From Symploca sp. SIO1C2 (GTDB lineage: Bacteria; Cyanobacteriota; Cyanobacteriia; Cyanobacteriales; Coleofasciculaceae): DNA of 64,000 nt. The notes beneath the pieces are model-generated. The model made no database searches, had not been told where the DNA came from, and was given only the letters and a program-made list of their open reading frames with translations. The stretch covers positions 95,192 to 159,191 of the forward strand of contig JAAHFP010000012.1 of NCBI GenBank assembly GCA_010672925.1. The letters are read 5' to 3'. Position numbers and translations under genes: made by a program. Within the stretch, counting starts at the first letter, position 1, and the number at the start of each line of letters is the position of its first letter. Positions 37,315 to 46,189 of the stretch are shown piece after piece.

Positions 37315-39921
37315 GTGACTACTGTTGCCATTGACTTTGGAACCAGCAATACAGTTGTCTGTATCTTGGATAATACAACTCAAACCCCAAAGACACTGAA
37401 GCTGAATCCCATTTCACGCTGTTTTGAGACTAATAACGGTGCTACTGACGTGGTACCGAGTCTGGTATTTGTCCAAGGAGAGGAGCAATTCCTTGTGGGT
37501 GAACCAGTGCGAGGACAGCAGTTGGGTATTGAGCAGCCGGAGCGACTTTTTGCGGCTTTTAAGCGAGATTTAGCAGCAGACTACCGCTCACCGGATCGCC
37601 AAATTGATGGTACAGTATATAGTCCTGAATCCATTACCGAAGTTTTTCTCCAGCAGATTTGGCAACAAGTAGTCGCTCAGCCCCAACAACCAAGTCGGGT
37701 AATTTTCACTGTGCCAGTAGGAGCTTTTAACCGCTACCTAAGTTGGTTTCAAGAGTTACAACAAAAACTCCAACTCCCGGTGGTGCAGATTGTAGATGAG
37801 TCCACTGCTGCTGCTTTTGGCTATGGGGTGAGCAAGCCAGGAGCAGTGGTATTGGTGGTGGATTTTGGTGGTGGTACTCTGGATTTGAGTCTAGTGAAAA
37901 CCGCTGCTCCTAGTAAAGGCCAAAAGATTTTGCAAGCAGAAGTTCTGGCAAAGGCGGATGCTTATATCGGTGGAGTTGATATTGATAACTGGATTGCTCA
38001 GCATTACCTCCAGCAAATTGGTTCCTCAAGGAGGGAACTAACTAACAAGAGTTGGCAGAAGTTATTGGAGGCGGCAGAAAAGGTAAAAATCCAGCTATCC
38101 ACCACTACGGAAGCGACGGCTAAGTGGCGGGATACGGAAACAGCTATCTCTCACCAACTACAACTAACTAGGAAAGAATTGGAGCAGATTTTGCGCTCCC
38201 ACCAGTTACTTCCCCAGGTACAACAAGCCTTAGAAGAAGTACTCTCAATAGCTCTCAATAAAGGTATTAGCCAAGAAGAAATTGAGCAAGTATTACTAGT
38301 GGGGGGAAGTTGCCAAATTCCTGCGGTGCAGCAGTTAATAATCTCCCGATTTGGACAAGATTCTGTGTCTCTCCATCAACCCTTAGCGGCAGTTGCTCAG
38401 GGAGCCTTAGCCGTTGGGCAAATAATTGGAGTTGATGATTATCTCCAACACAGTTATGCTATCCGTCTCTGGGATGCTAAAGCACAGACAACTATCTATT
38501 TCCCCTTGTTTGAAAAAGGTAGTCCCTATCCCAGCCAAAGACCAAAAACTGTTCACCTGCAAGTCCTTACCAATGAGCAAAAGGAAATACGGCTCCAGAT
38601 AGGAGAACTTAGGGAGCAGGCATCGGTGGAAATTACTTACAATGAACAAGGGGCAATTACCAGCAACCAGCTGCCTCAAACCACAGAATTTCGTCTATTG
38701 GAACTGCGATCGCAACAGCCCTGTGTTATTCCCCTTACTCCTACAAGTGAGCCAGGAGTAGACCGTATTCGACTGACCTGTGAAATTAATGCCCACCGGG
38801 TCTTACTGTTAACAGTAACAGATTTGCTGACAAAAAGGGTCTTATTACAACAGGAGGTAATGAGAGCCAATCCTCACCAACTAAGAGGGCTGACGGAAAG
38901 CCCTAGTTCAGCTCCTCCTAACAGTGCTATCTTGGGAGGACTCGCAGGAGCCAAGAAGCGATTGGAAACCATTTTGGAGGAATCAGCGCCTAGAGGAGAA
39001 TCATCCACCGCTGAACCTCCTATACTCCAGCCAAAAATCAATTGGCATTTATTGCAATACCGTTACCAACTCCCTAGTTATCAAGGCGAGGTTACTTCCC
39101 TCGCTATTAGTCCTGATGGAACAACCCTTGCTAGCGGCGGTAGGGACAAAACCATCCGTCTGTGGAATTTACTAACAGGTCAATTTTTACACCTGCTCAC
39201 CAGTCATAATGATGCGGTTTCCGACTTAGCAATTAGTCCTGATGGCAAACTCCTCGCCAGTAGTAGCCAAGACAAGACTATCCGCCTATGGCACCTACGT
39301 TCCGGACAATGGTTACGTACAATAACCGGACATAGAGCCCCTATTTTTGCCGTCAACTTCAGTCCCGATGGACAAATCCTCGCCAGTGGGGGTTGGGAAG
39401 AATTCGTTACCCTAAGACAGTTATTTACCAAAACACCACCCAGTAGGCTGTTTGCTCACCAAGGAGGAGTTGCCGCGATCGCTTTTTCTCCCGACGGGCA
39501 AACTTTAGTTAGCTGTGGAGACAATACCATCAAACTGTGGCATCTGGAAACCACGGAATTACTCCACACTTTCTCTGGACATTCTGATTTAGTGTTAACA
39601 GTTGCTATCAGTCCCAATGGACAATTGCTTGCCAGTGGTAGTAACCAAACCATCAAATTGTGGGATTTAGCGACAGGGGAACTAATCCATACCCTAAGTG
39701 GACTTTCTAGTAATATTTTATCCCTAGCTTATAGTCCCGATGGACAGATTTTAGCCAGTGGCTCTCACAAAAAACTCTCCCTTTGGGACTTAGGTTCAGG
39801 AGAGCTTTTACGTAATCCTTTAGACCATCAAGGAGATGTTGTATCTGTTGCCTTTAGTCCCCAAGGACAAACTCTGGTAAGCGGTAGTACCGATGGGACA
39901 ATTACAGTTTGGGGAATTTAG
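37315..39921 (+). CDS. Hsp70-like ATPase fused to a seven-bladed WD40 propeller
   Basis: The N-terminal ~360 residues are an Hsp70/actin-type ATPase: phosphate 1 IDFGTSNTVVCI, connect IVDESTAAAFGYG, phosphate 2 VVDFGGGTLDLSLV and adenosine VLLVGGSCQIPAVQ. About residues 390-560 resemble a reduced substrate-binding beta domain. From about residue 588 to the end there are seven WD repeats (DGTTLASGGRDKTIRLW and similar), enough to close a propeller. The start is the GTG at 37315, right before TTVAIDFG. DnaK proper has no WD40 tail; the propeller may target the chaperone to a partner (inference). No DnaJ or GrpE gene is adjacent. Confidence 0.93.
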   Translation: MTTVAIDFGTSNTVVCILDNTTQTPKTLKLNPISRCFETNNGATDVVPSLVFVQGEEQFLVGEPVRGQQLGIEQPERLFAAFKRDLAADYRSPDRQIDGTVYSPESITEVFLQQIWQQVVAQPQQPSRVIFTVPVGAFNRYLSWFQELQQKLQLPVVQIVDESTAAAFGYGVSKPGAVVLVVDFGGGTLDLSLVKTAAPSKGQKILQAEVLAKADAYIGGVDIDNWIAQHYLQQIGSSRRELTNKSWQKLLEAAEKVKIQLSTTTEATAKWRDTETAISHQLQLTRKELEQILRSHQLLPQVQQALEEVLSIALNKGISQEEIEQVLLVGGSCQIPAVQQLIISRFGQDSVSLHQPLAAVAQGALAVGQIIGVDDYLQHSYAIRLWDAKAQTTIYFPLFEKGSPYPSQRPKTVHLQVLTNEQKEIRLQIGELREQASVEITYNEQGAITSNQLPQTTEFRLLELRSQQPCVIPLTPTSEPGVDRIRLTCEINAHRVLLLTVTDLLTKRVLLQQEVMRANPHQLRGLTESPSSAPPNSAILGGLAGAKKRLETILEESAPRGESSTAEPPILQPKINWHLLQYRYQLPSYQGEVTSLAISPDGTTLASGGRDKTIRLWNLLTGQFLHLLTSHNDAVSDLAISPDGKLLASSSQDKTIRLWHLRSGQWLRTITGHRAPIFAVNFSPDGQILASGGWEEFVTLRQLFTKTPPSRLFAHQGGVAAIAFSPDGQTLVSCGDNTIKLWHLETTELLHTFSGHSDLVLTVAISPNGQLLASGSNQTIKLWDLATGELIHTLSGLSSNILSLAYSPDGQILASGSHKKLSLWDLGSGELLRNPLDHQGDVVSVAFSPQGQTLVSGSTDGTITVWGI

Positions 39922-40300
39922 TGTTTTATAGCAAAAGGCAGAGGGCAGAAGGCAGAAGGCAGAAGGGAAGAGGTTGACAGGTATAGCAACGAGCGCTCGT
40001 GTGTTTACAGATTGACCGTGGTTAATAATCACCAAACCTTTATTTAACAGTACTTTTGACCCCCCTAACACCTAACACCTAACACCTAACACCTGCGCGA
40101 AGCGCTATAAAGGTTTACGGCATAAGGCAATTGTCCTAATCGCCTTGGCGATTGCTATACCAAAGCTAATTTGGTGGGTTAGGATAATATCTTGATGTAG
40201 GGGCGCAATGCTTGCGCCCAACAGTATATTTTTGTATTACCTACGACCTAAAACCTAAAACCTAAAACCTAAAACCTACCACCTACCACCTATATCAACT
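39922..40300. repeat. 379-bp spacer with several STRR families
   Basis: It holds GGCAGAA heptamers (39932-39966), CACCTAA heptamers (40068-40094), a GGGCGCAATGCTTGCGCCC hairpin (40201-40219) and CCTAAAA heptamers (40246-40280) that run to the next start codon. No gene is seen. Confidence 0.8.
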
Positions 40301-40900
40301 ATGCCATACAGTAGTTTCACCTTAGCTAAAGCCAAAAAAGATTTTAGCCTAACAACTGTTGAAGGAGGAAGGTTTTTGCCGCCTATTGAGCCTATAGCAC
40401 CCAGTTTGCGCCTACAAGAAGCATTGAAAGATTTACCCTGGGCGATCGCTGTTGGCTCGGAAAAGGCTAAGTCAGAAGGAATTATTTACCCAATTCTACA
40501 AGAAGTAAGACGAATTTTAAACAACGAGGTCAGTCTTTTCTCAGGTAGAGATTTTACAGTGGATACGAGTAAAGGGTTGAATGGCTATATTGATTATTTA
40601 ATTAGTCGTTCTCAAGAACAATTGGAGATTGAAGCACCAGTGGTAGTGGTAGGAGAAGCAAAGCGGGATAACCTGAATGAAGGTTTGGGGCAGTGTATTG
40701 CAGAAATGATTGCTGCTCAAATATTTAATCAAGCTAATCAGGTGGATATTCCGACAATTTACGGATCCGTGAGTAACGGAACTCAATGGCGCTTCTTAAA
40801 ATTAGAAGGGACAACAGTTACTATCGATTTGATGGATTATGCTCTACCTCCGGTTGACCAGATTTTAGGTTGTTTAGTCTGGATGGTTGGAGAAGGTTAA
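40301..40900 (+). CDS. PD-(D/E)XK nuclease-like hypothetical protein
   Basis: The 199-residue protein contains GYIDYLISRSQ followed ~20 residues later by VVVVGEAKRDN, a D...(E)-x-K arrangement on adjacent strands typical of PD-(D/E)XK nucleases, then a helix (GLGQCIAEMIAAQIFNQ). It may be a restriction- or repair-type nuclease, or an inactive member; nothing adjacent looks like a methylase. The family name is not recognised. It starts right after an STRR array. Confidence 0.65.
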   Translation: MPYSSFTLAKAKKDFSLTTVEGGRFLPPIEPIAPSLRLQEALKDLPWAIAVGSEKAKSEGIIYPILQEVRRILNNEVSLFSGRDFTVDTSKGLNGYIDYLISRSQEQLEIEAPVVVVGEAKRDNLNEGLGQCIAEMIAAQIFNQANQVDIPTIYGSVSNGTQWRFLKLEGTTVTIDLMDYALPPVDQILGCLVWMVGEG

Positions 40901-40924
40901 ATTATACCAGCGAGTGTTTTAAAA

Positions 40925-40957
40925 GTCTCTTGTGGAACAGGCTTCTAGCCTGTGTGA
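40925..40957. repeat. Dispersed ACAGGC hairpin, degenerate copy
   Basis: TCTTGTGGAACAGGCTTCTA and GCCTGTGTGAATG repeat the 101-bp unit's opening, with a shortened stem (ACAGGC/GCCTGT). Confidence 0.7.
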
Positions 40958-41041
40958 ATGTGGTCGCGTTTTTTATCTGTTGCTTCTTGCCTCCCGACCC
41001 AAGTCAATTTTCGATAAGCGTCTAAGCATACTAAGCTTTTC

Positions 41042-41669
41042 TCAATTAGAATCCCGAAAACGAGCTAACAACTCCTCACGGGACAATTGCAGCAGCATAG
41101 GAGTAAATTCCTCCGGTGGTAGTGCCAGTAATGGCTCAATAATTTTTGCTAGTTCCTCATCCACACTACCAAAGCGCACTTGCAGCAAATTTTGTACTAC
41201 CAAGCGCTCTCCTTGTTGAATGCCTCGTTGCTCTCCCTGTTGAATGCCCTGTTGAATGCCTCGCTGCTCTCCTTCCAGAATCGCTTGTTCTCGGTCTTGT
41301 TGATAAAGTGGTGCTAAACGCATAATGATCTCTCTATCTCCTTCCTCTAGATCTTGATCTTGTCTTACTTCTAAATTTTGCCGCAAGTTATACAATAACC
41401 TCAGAGTATTGGAACATAGGGGATTGTTCTGTGGCAGTGCCTCCAATTCATCAATTGCTTGCTGTTGTACTCTTCCCCTTCCTAGCATCCTTAACCATAA
41501 TGTTTCTTGGCTACGGGGTAACTGGTGGATAACAATGATCACTGTTCTAAAATTCTTGGGTGCAAAATATACACCATCTAACCAACTTTCATCAACTTTT
41601 GCTCCAAAATCTTCTAAGAGTGTTGCCGAGGCAGTTGGGGGATGAGGTATTTGTTTTGCTTACAGAGCA
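41042..41669 (-). pseudogene. 5'-truncated Rpn/DUF4351-type gene relic
   Basis: The 166-residue frame starting at a GTG (41542) is only the C-terminal part. In the same frame further upstream the DNA reads SPTASATLLEDFGAKVDESW and LDGVYFAPKNFRTVIIVIHQ, as in full-length cyanobacterial proteins of this type that I recall. The frame then meets a stop at 41672, and the N-terminal ~130 residues of the nuclease-like domain are missing. The C-terminus (EQAILEGEQRGIQQGIQQGE, then LLQVRFGSVDEELAKI) is typical of DUF4351-containing proteins. Confidence 0.75.
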
Positions 41670-41754
41670 TTAATCATTAAATCATTTTTAGGGCTGAAGC
41701 AGTCTTAAAAAATTAATCACACATTCACTTTCGGTGAAACCCATCAAGCAATCT

Positions 41755-42222
41755 TTACCTCTCATCAGGATTGAGACGAATCATATCCCAAGTAACATAT
41801 GTACCTATAGGACTCCAAATAATATAAGGTAAGAGTAATAATCCAGCTGTGAGAGAAACGGGAAACACATTCCCAATGAGGATAATTCCTAAAATTGAAC
41901 CAATAGCGCCAATGATTGTCCCTACTAGCAAACTGCGTAACCTAAACATGATTGGTGTGTAGGCCATAATAGCGATTTCTACACAGAGATAAAATCCCAT
42001 CAAAAACCAACTCTTACCGCTACCAGGAGCACTTTCCCACACCAAGTAAGCAGAAATTGCGCCGCAGATAAAAATAGTTGTCCAAATTAAAGGTATCGCC
42101 CATTCAAAGGTTAACCAACGAGGACGACGTAACCGTCGGAACCAACGGCTATTGGGGGTAAGGATACTGCCAGCAAAAGCAATGGCAAATGCTACAGCAC
42201 CAATGAGCATCCATGACTTCAC
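41755..42222 (-). CDS. TspO/MBR family membrane protein
   Basis: The 155-residue protein has five hydrophobic helices and the TspO-like core FEWAIPLIWTTIFICGAISA and LLLLPYIIWSPIGTYVTWDM. TspO proteins bind porphyrins and sterol-like ligands in the membrane and take part in stress responses; the normal W-x-P-x-F motif is altered here (RPRWLTF). It sits between two truncated genes but is itself complete. Confidence 0.8.
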   Translation of the reverse strand: MKSWMLIGAVAFAIAFAGSILTPNSRWFRRLRRPRWLTFEWAIPLIWTTIFICGAISAYLVWESAPGSGKSWFLMGFYLCVEIAIMAYTPIMFRLRSLLVGTIIGAIGSILGIILIGNVFPVSLTAGLLLLPYIIWSPIGTYVTWDMIRLNPDER

Positions 42223-42296
42223 TCTGAATTTGTATTTATTGGTTTGCAGTTAAGGGGAAAAGCTAAGATTAACTTGATCATAACGCCAGCAAACCC

Positions 42297-42337
42297 TGTA
42301 GGGTGTGTTAGCGTAACGAAGTGGAGCGTAACGCACC
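42297..42337. repeat. Palindromic GTAGGGTGTGTTAGC repeat
   Basis: TGTAGGGTGTGTTAGCGTAA then CGAAGTGGAGCGTAACGCACC forms an imperfect inverted repeat. Related copies lie at 22489-22543, 51888-51920 and 63007-63046. Confidence 0.75.
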
Positions 42338-42412
42338 GAACCGACGAACACACTACATTCTTGACTGGGATACTCCCGATGGCGATCGCCTACAAGAATC
42401 ACCTAACCATAA

Positions 42413-42751
42413 CATATATATGGTGGCAAACGTTCCCCTGATGTGGCTTGGATTGCCAATGAAAGCTGGGAAGCCTTAACTCCAGAAGAACAAGAAAAAT
42501 TTGCCCGCATCTGCCCTGATTTTGTCAGTGAGTTGCGTTCTCGCACTGATTCTTTGAGCCAACTGCAAGAGAAAATGCAGGAATACCTTAATAGTGGTTT
42601 ACGGTTAGGTTGGTTAATTAATCCCCAAAAGCAACAAGTAGAAATTTATCGTCAAAATCAAGAGATGGAGATTGTGAAATTACCCACTACTTTATCAGGA
42701 GAGGACGTTTTACCGGGATTTGTTATAGAATTACCTATTTTCTCTAATTGA
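42413..42751 (+). pseudogene. 5'-truncated Uma2 family gene
   Basis: The frame opens after a stop at 42410-42412 and enters the Uma2 fold in mid-domain: GGKRSPDVAWIANESW, then CPDFVSELRSRTDSL and LSGEDVLPGFVIELP. It aligns by eye with the second half of the Uma2 protein at 22583-23194. The first ~90 residues are absent and there is no plausible start (a GTG at 42443 is internal). It is a gene relic, although the active-site region is partly intact. Confidence 0.85.
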
Positions 42752-43339
42752 AATATACCTGGGTTGAGCTTGTACTCGTTGTAACCAAGCTTGGATAGCA
42801 GGGAAGCTTGCTAGGTTGAATCCTCCTTCCTCGGCGACATGGGTGTAAGCAAATAAGCTAATATCGGCAATTGTATAGCGATCGCTAACCAAAAACTGAT
42901 GATTGGTTAGATGCTGTTCCATAACTGATAAGGCAGCATAACCAGGTTCTCGTTTTTGCTGAAGCGCTTCTCGATATGCATTTTCCTTACCCAGAATCGA
43001 AATCCAATACCTGGAAGTGGCAATATAAGGTTCATGGCTATATTGTTCAAAAAATAACCATTCCATGACTTTTGCCCTGGCAAACGGCTCTTGAGGAAAA
43101 AACTCAGTCCCTTGACTTAAATAAAAGAGAATAGCGTTGGATTCCGCCAAAAATTGACCATTTTCAGTTTCTAAAACCGGAATGCGCCCGTTGGGATTTT
43201 TACTTAAAAATTCCGGTGTCCTACTTTCTCCTTTGAGGATATTAACTTCGATTCTCTCGTAGGGAATCGCAAGTTGGGCTAATAAAAGACGAGCTTTGTA
43301 GCAATTGCCAGAGGGCAAAAAACTATACAGTCGTAGCAT
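42731..43339 (-). CDS. Glutathione S-transferase family protein
   Basis: The 202-residue protein has a thioredoxin-fold N-domain (MLRLYSFLPSGNCYKARLLL, NGRIPVLETENGQFLAESNA with the cis-Pro and Ser-Asn GSH contacts) and the helical C-domain (QFLVSDRYTIADISLFAYTH). Gly-Asn-Cys at residues 11-13 near the active-site position suggests a Ser/Cys-type GST. Its 3' end overlaps the Uma2 relic's 3' end by 21 bases on the opposite strand. Confidence 0.92.
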   Translation of the reverse strand: MLRLYSFLPSGNCYKARLLLAQLAIPYERIEVNILKGESRTPEFLSKNPNGRIPVLETENGQFLAESNAILFYLSQGTEFFPQEPFARAKVMEWLFFEQYSHEPYIATSRYWISILGKENAYREALQQKREPGYAALSVMEQHLTNHQFLVSDRYTIADISLFAYTHVAEEGGFNLASFPAIQAWLQRVQAQPRYISIRENR

Positions 43340-43369
43340 AAATTATTGCAAAATATAGTGTTTTGAAGG

Positions 43370-43475
43370 CAGAAACCCACCCCTAACCCCTCCAAGGAGG
43401 GGAACCGGAGGCAGAAGGCAGGAGGCAGTCCCAATGAAAAAATTGTTTCACCATCAGGTGATAAAAGTAGGAGCA
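43370..43475. repeat. Dispersed repeat, inverted copy of the 26870 repeat
   Basis: Read in reverse this segment gives CTACTTTTATCACC, GATGGTGAAACAATTTTTTC, TTGGGACTGCCTCC and CCCCTCCTTGGAGGGGTT, matching 26870-26962. Shorter versions occur at 52743-52785 and 19150-19200. Confidence 0.75.
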
Positions 43476-43614
43476 CTGCAATTCCCAATTCCCTACTTTC
43501 AAGTCAGGAGGCTCCGAGGGAAGAAAGCAAAGTACTTGGTTTTTGGGCATAGGGATAGGATCATCAAAATTGGATGTATCTCACAGATGCAAGAGCTGCT
43601 ACAAATAACATATT

Positions 43615-45981
43615 GTGGAAAATTTCTACTCCCTAGAACAAATTCTACCTTCGGAACAACCCTTCGTCGGCAATCGAGCCTTTAACCTTAGTCGGCTATG
43701 GCAGCGTAACTACCCAGTGGTTCCCAGTTTTGTGGTTCCAGCAATGGCTTTTTGGGAATTTATCGATACTTTAGGGGAGTCGGAACCGCTTTTAGCTGAC
43801 TTGCCTTATTCTTCTTTTCGTGTAGATGTGGATAATCCTCAGCAGTTGCAGCAAATTGCCCAGCAAATTCGCCGAGTAATCGCAGAAGCTGTTTTGCCGC
43901 CAACTTGGGCATCAGCACTTCTGGATATAGCGGAGATGGTGCAAGCACCGGCAATGATTTTACACCCTTCCCTATCGGTACAGTCCGCCATTGAGGATAT
44001 GGCTCATTACCCCCTCAGTACACCAGAATTACCTGAATTTTTACCCCAAGGAATTTTGGGGTCTCAGATTTGTCCAAAACAGCCAGAAGCTTTAGCAACA
44101 GCCTTGAAGGGAGTTTGGGCAGAACTGTTTCGTGCCCGCAGTCTATTTTATTGGCAACGTCAAGGTATTGAACTACAGCAGTTGAATCTGGCAATTCTGG
44201 TACAACCAATTTGGGGAGCGATCGCTTCTGGTATAGTTCAGATGGAGCCAACTGAGGGGAACATTCAAGCTACTTGGGGTTTAAGTACTGCTCTGACTTA
44301 TGGGGAAGTATTGCCAGATTACTACCAATTACAACCAGACACAGGTAAAGTGCTTACCTCAAAACTAGGTAGTAAAACCCGTGCTTATCGTTTGGAAACA
44401 GCACAAGACTCATCATCCTCCGCAGGAAGGAGTGGCTTGCAGGTATATGTCCCCAGCAAAGAGCAACAGCAACAGTATGCCTTAACAGAACAATACCTCC
44501 AACAACTGATTGAAATTTCCCAGAACTTAAGAGTCGAAGTCGAAGCAGCTTTTTCTTTAGAATGGACAATTTATCAAATCTCAGCAAGTTCAGAACCACG
44601 ATTGTATATCACCCAATTTACTCCTGAACTCATAGCTCGTACTCCTGAGTTAATTAGAGGATTAGCTGCAGCAGGAGGAAGAGTTACTGCACCGGCTCAA
44701 GTAATCGTTGGTGAGCAGCACAACTTAGAAGCGATAATTCCAGGAAGAATTTTAGTAACCCAGATGGTTACTCCTGATTGGATACCTTTGCTCAAGAAAG
44801 CCGCTGGTATTGTTACGGAAAGGGGGGGAATAACTAGTCACGGTGCGATTATTGCCAGAGAATTAGGGATTCCTGCTGTTGTTCATGCTATTGGTATTAC
44901 CCAACTAATTGACAACGGGGAGTTAATTTTAATCGATGGCAACCAGGGAGAAATTCATAAGTTGAGTAAAAACAAAGAGGTACAGCAACAGAGTCAGGCA
45001 AACACTTCTCATGCCTCATTCCCTATTTCCTTCCCTCCCAGGGAGAACATAGGAGGGGTTTCCCCATTCCCCATTGCGACTAAACTCTTGGTTAATCTCA
45101 GCCAACTGCAATCCTTAGAACAAGTAGCGGAGTTACCTGTAGATGGAGTAGGGTTATTGCGCTCAGAATTGATGATGCTGGAGGTGCTAGAAAATAAACA
45201 TCCCCAAGAGTGGGTACAACAAGGCCGCAAACAGGAGTTGGTAGAACGTCTTGCCCAGCAAATTATTCAGTTTGCGGCCACTTTATCACCAAGACCTATA
45301 TTTTATCGTTCATCGGATTGGCGATCGCCGGAATTTCAGTTTTTGGCAAGTGAAACCTCCACTACTCTATCAGAAGTTAATCCGATACTTGGTTTACGAG
45401 GCACTCTTCGCTATAGGCAAGACCCTGCCAGTTTTGAAGTAGAATTAGCAGCTTTAGCCCAAGTTCACTCCCACGGCTATTCCAATGTCCAGCTCATGTT
45501 GCCCTTTGTCCGTACAGTCGAAGAATTTACCTTTTGCCGCCGCTATGTAGAACAAGTTGGACTTACTGACAATCCTTACTTCCAACTGTGGATCATGGCA
45601 GAAGTGCCTTCAGTACTGTTTTTGTTACCAGATTATGTCCAAGCTGGGGTTCAAGGTATTTCTATTGGCACAAATGATTTGACTCAACTGTTGCTAGCAG
45701 TTGACCGGGAACAGATGTTGTCTAATTCTAGTTTAAATGCTCGTCATCCTGCTGTGTTGCGAGCTATCCAGCAACTAATTGTAGCAGCAAGAACTGCTGG
45801 CATCCCTTGTTCAATTTGTGGTCAAGCTCCAACTTTGTATCCTGACATTATTGATTGCTTAGTAGAATGGGGCATTACGTCAATTTCTGTAGATGTGCAT
45901 GATGTCGCAGTTACTTATCAAGCGATTGCCCGTGCTGAGCAGCGTCTGCTTTTGGAAGCAGCGCGGCAGGATAGGAGTTGA
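43615..45981 (+). CDS. PEP synthase-like (pyruvate, water dikinase family) protein
   Basis: The 788-residue protein has an N-terminal PPDK-type ATP-binding domain (VGNRAFNLSRLWQRNYPVVP), the swivelling phosphohistidine domain (TERGGITSHGAIIARELGIP near residue 400) and a C-terminal PEP-binding TIM barrel (SIGTNDLTQLLLAVDREQ, CSICGQAP with the catalytic Cys). Ligation of phosphate to pyruvate-like substrates is the family reaction. Start is a GTG at 43615. Between the swivelling domain and barrel, about residues 462-488, lies low-complexity sequence (ASFPISFPPRENIGGVSPF) whose DNA resembles CCCCATT repeats, probably an insertion. The N-domain is somewhat shorter than in PpsA, so the substrate is uncertain. 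Confidence 0.87.
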   Translation: MENFYSLEQILPSEQPFVGNRAFNLSRLWQRNYPVVPSFVVPAMAFWEFIDTLGESEPLLADLPYSSFRVDVDNPQQLQQIAQQIRRVIAEAVLPPTWASALLDIAEMVQAPAMILHPSLSVQSAIEDMAHYPLSTPELPEFLPQGILGSQICPKQPEALATALKGVWAELFRARSLFYWQRQGIELQQLNLAILVQPIWGAIASGIVQMEPTEGNIQATWGLSTALTYGEVLPDYYQLQPDTGKVLTSKLGSKTRAYRLETAQDSSSSAGRSGLQVYVPSKEQQQQYALTEQYLQQLIEISQNLRVEVEAAFSLEWTIYQISASSEPRLYITQFTPELIARTPELIRGLAAAGGRVTAPAQVIVGEQHNLEAIIPGRILVTQMVTPDWIPLLKKAAGIVTERGGITSHGAIIARELGIPAVVHAIGITQLIDNGELILIDGNQGEIHKLSKNKEVQQQSQANTSHASFPISFPPRENIGGVSPFPIATKLLVNLSQLQSLEQVAELPVDGVGLLRSELMMLEVLENKHPQEWVQQGRKQELVERLAQQIIQFAATLSPRPIFYRSSDWRSPEFQFLASETSTTLSEVNPILGLRGTLRYRQDPASFEVELAALAQVHSHGYSNVQLMLPFVRTVEEFTFCRRYVEQVGLTDNPYFQLWIMAEVPSVLFLLPDYVQAGVQGISIGTNDLTQLLLAVDREQMLSNSSLNARHPAVLRAIQQLIVAARTAGIPCSICGQAPTLYPDIIDCLVEWGITSISVDVHDVAVTYQAIARAEQRLLLEAARQDRS

Positions 45982-46189
45982 CACAGCTAAAATGGTGGCG
46001 AGAGAAACGGGTTTTGAAGTAATAAGTAACAAGTAATAAGTAATAAGTAATTTATCCTATTGGTTATAGTGCTTAGAAATAAAGGATGTATGCCAACAAT
46101 CTATTCCCTCATTTTAGCTGTGCTACGCCACTACCCTTGAACTCGTGATCATTCCTAAAACCTAAAACCTAACACCTACCACCTACCAC
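45982..46189. repeat. Spacer with STRRs and a palindromic-element end
   Basis: AAGTAATAAGTAACAAGT heptamers (46017-46052), CATTTTAGCTGTGCTACGCC (the right-end motif of the GTAGGTTGGGT family, near 46110) and ACACCTACC heptamers (46160-46200) fill the gap and enter the 3' end of the cyclase gene. Confidence 0.7.

Noticed and set aside
42244-42441. 65-residue + strand ORF next to the truncated Uma2 gene
   Set aside because: It is built from a palindromic repeat and the Uma2 relic in another frame.
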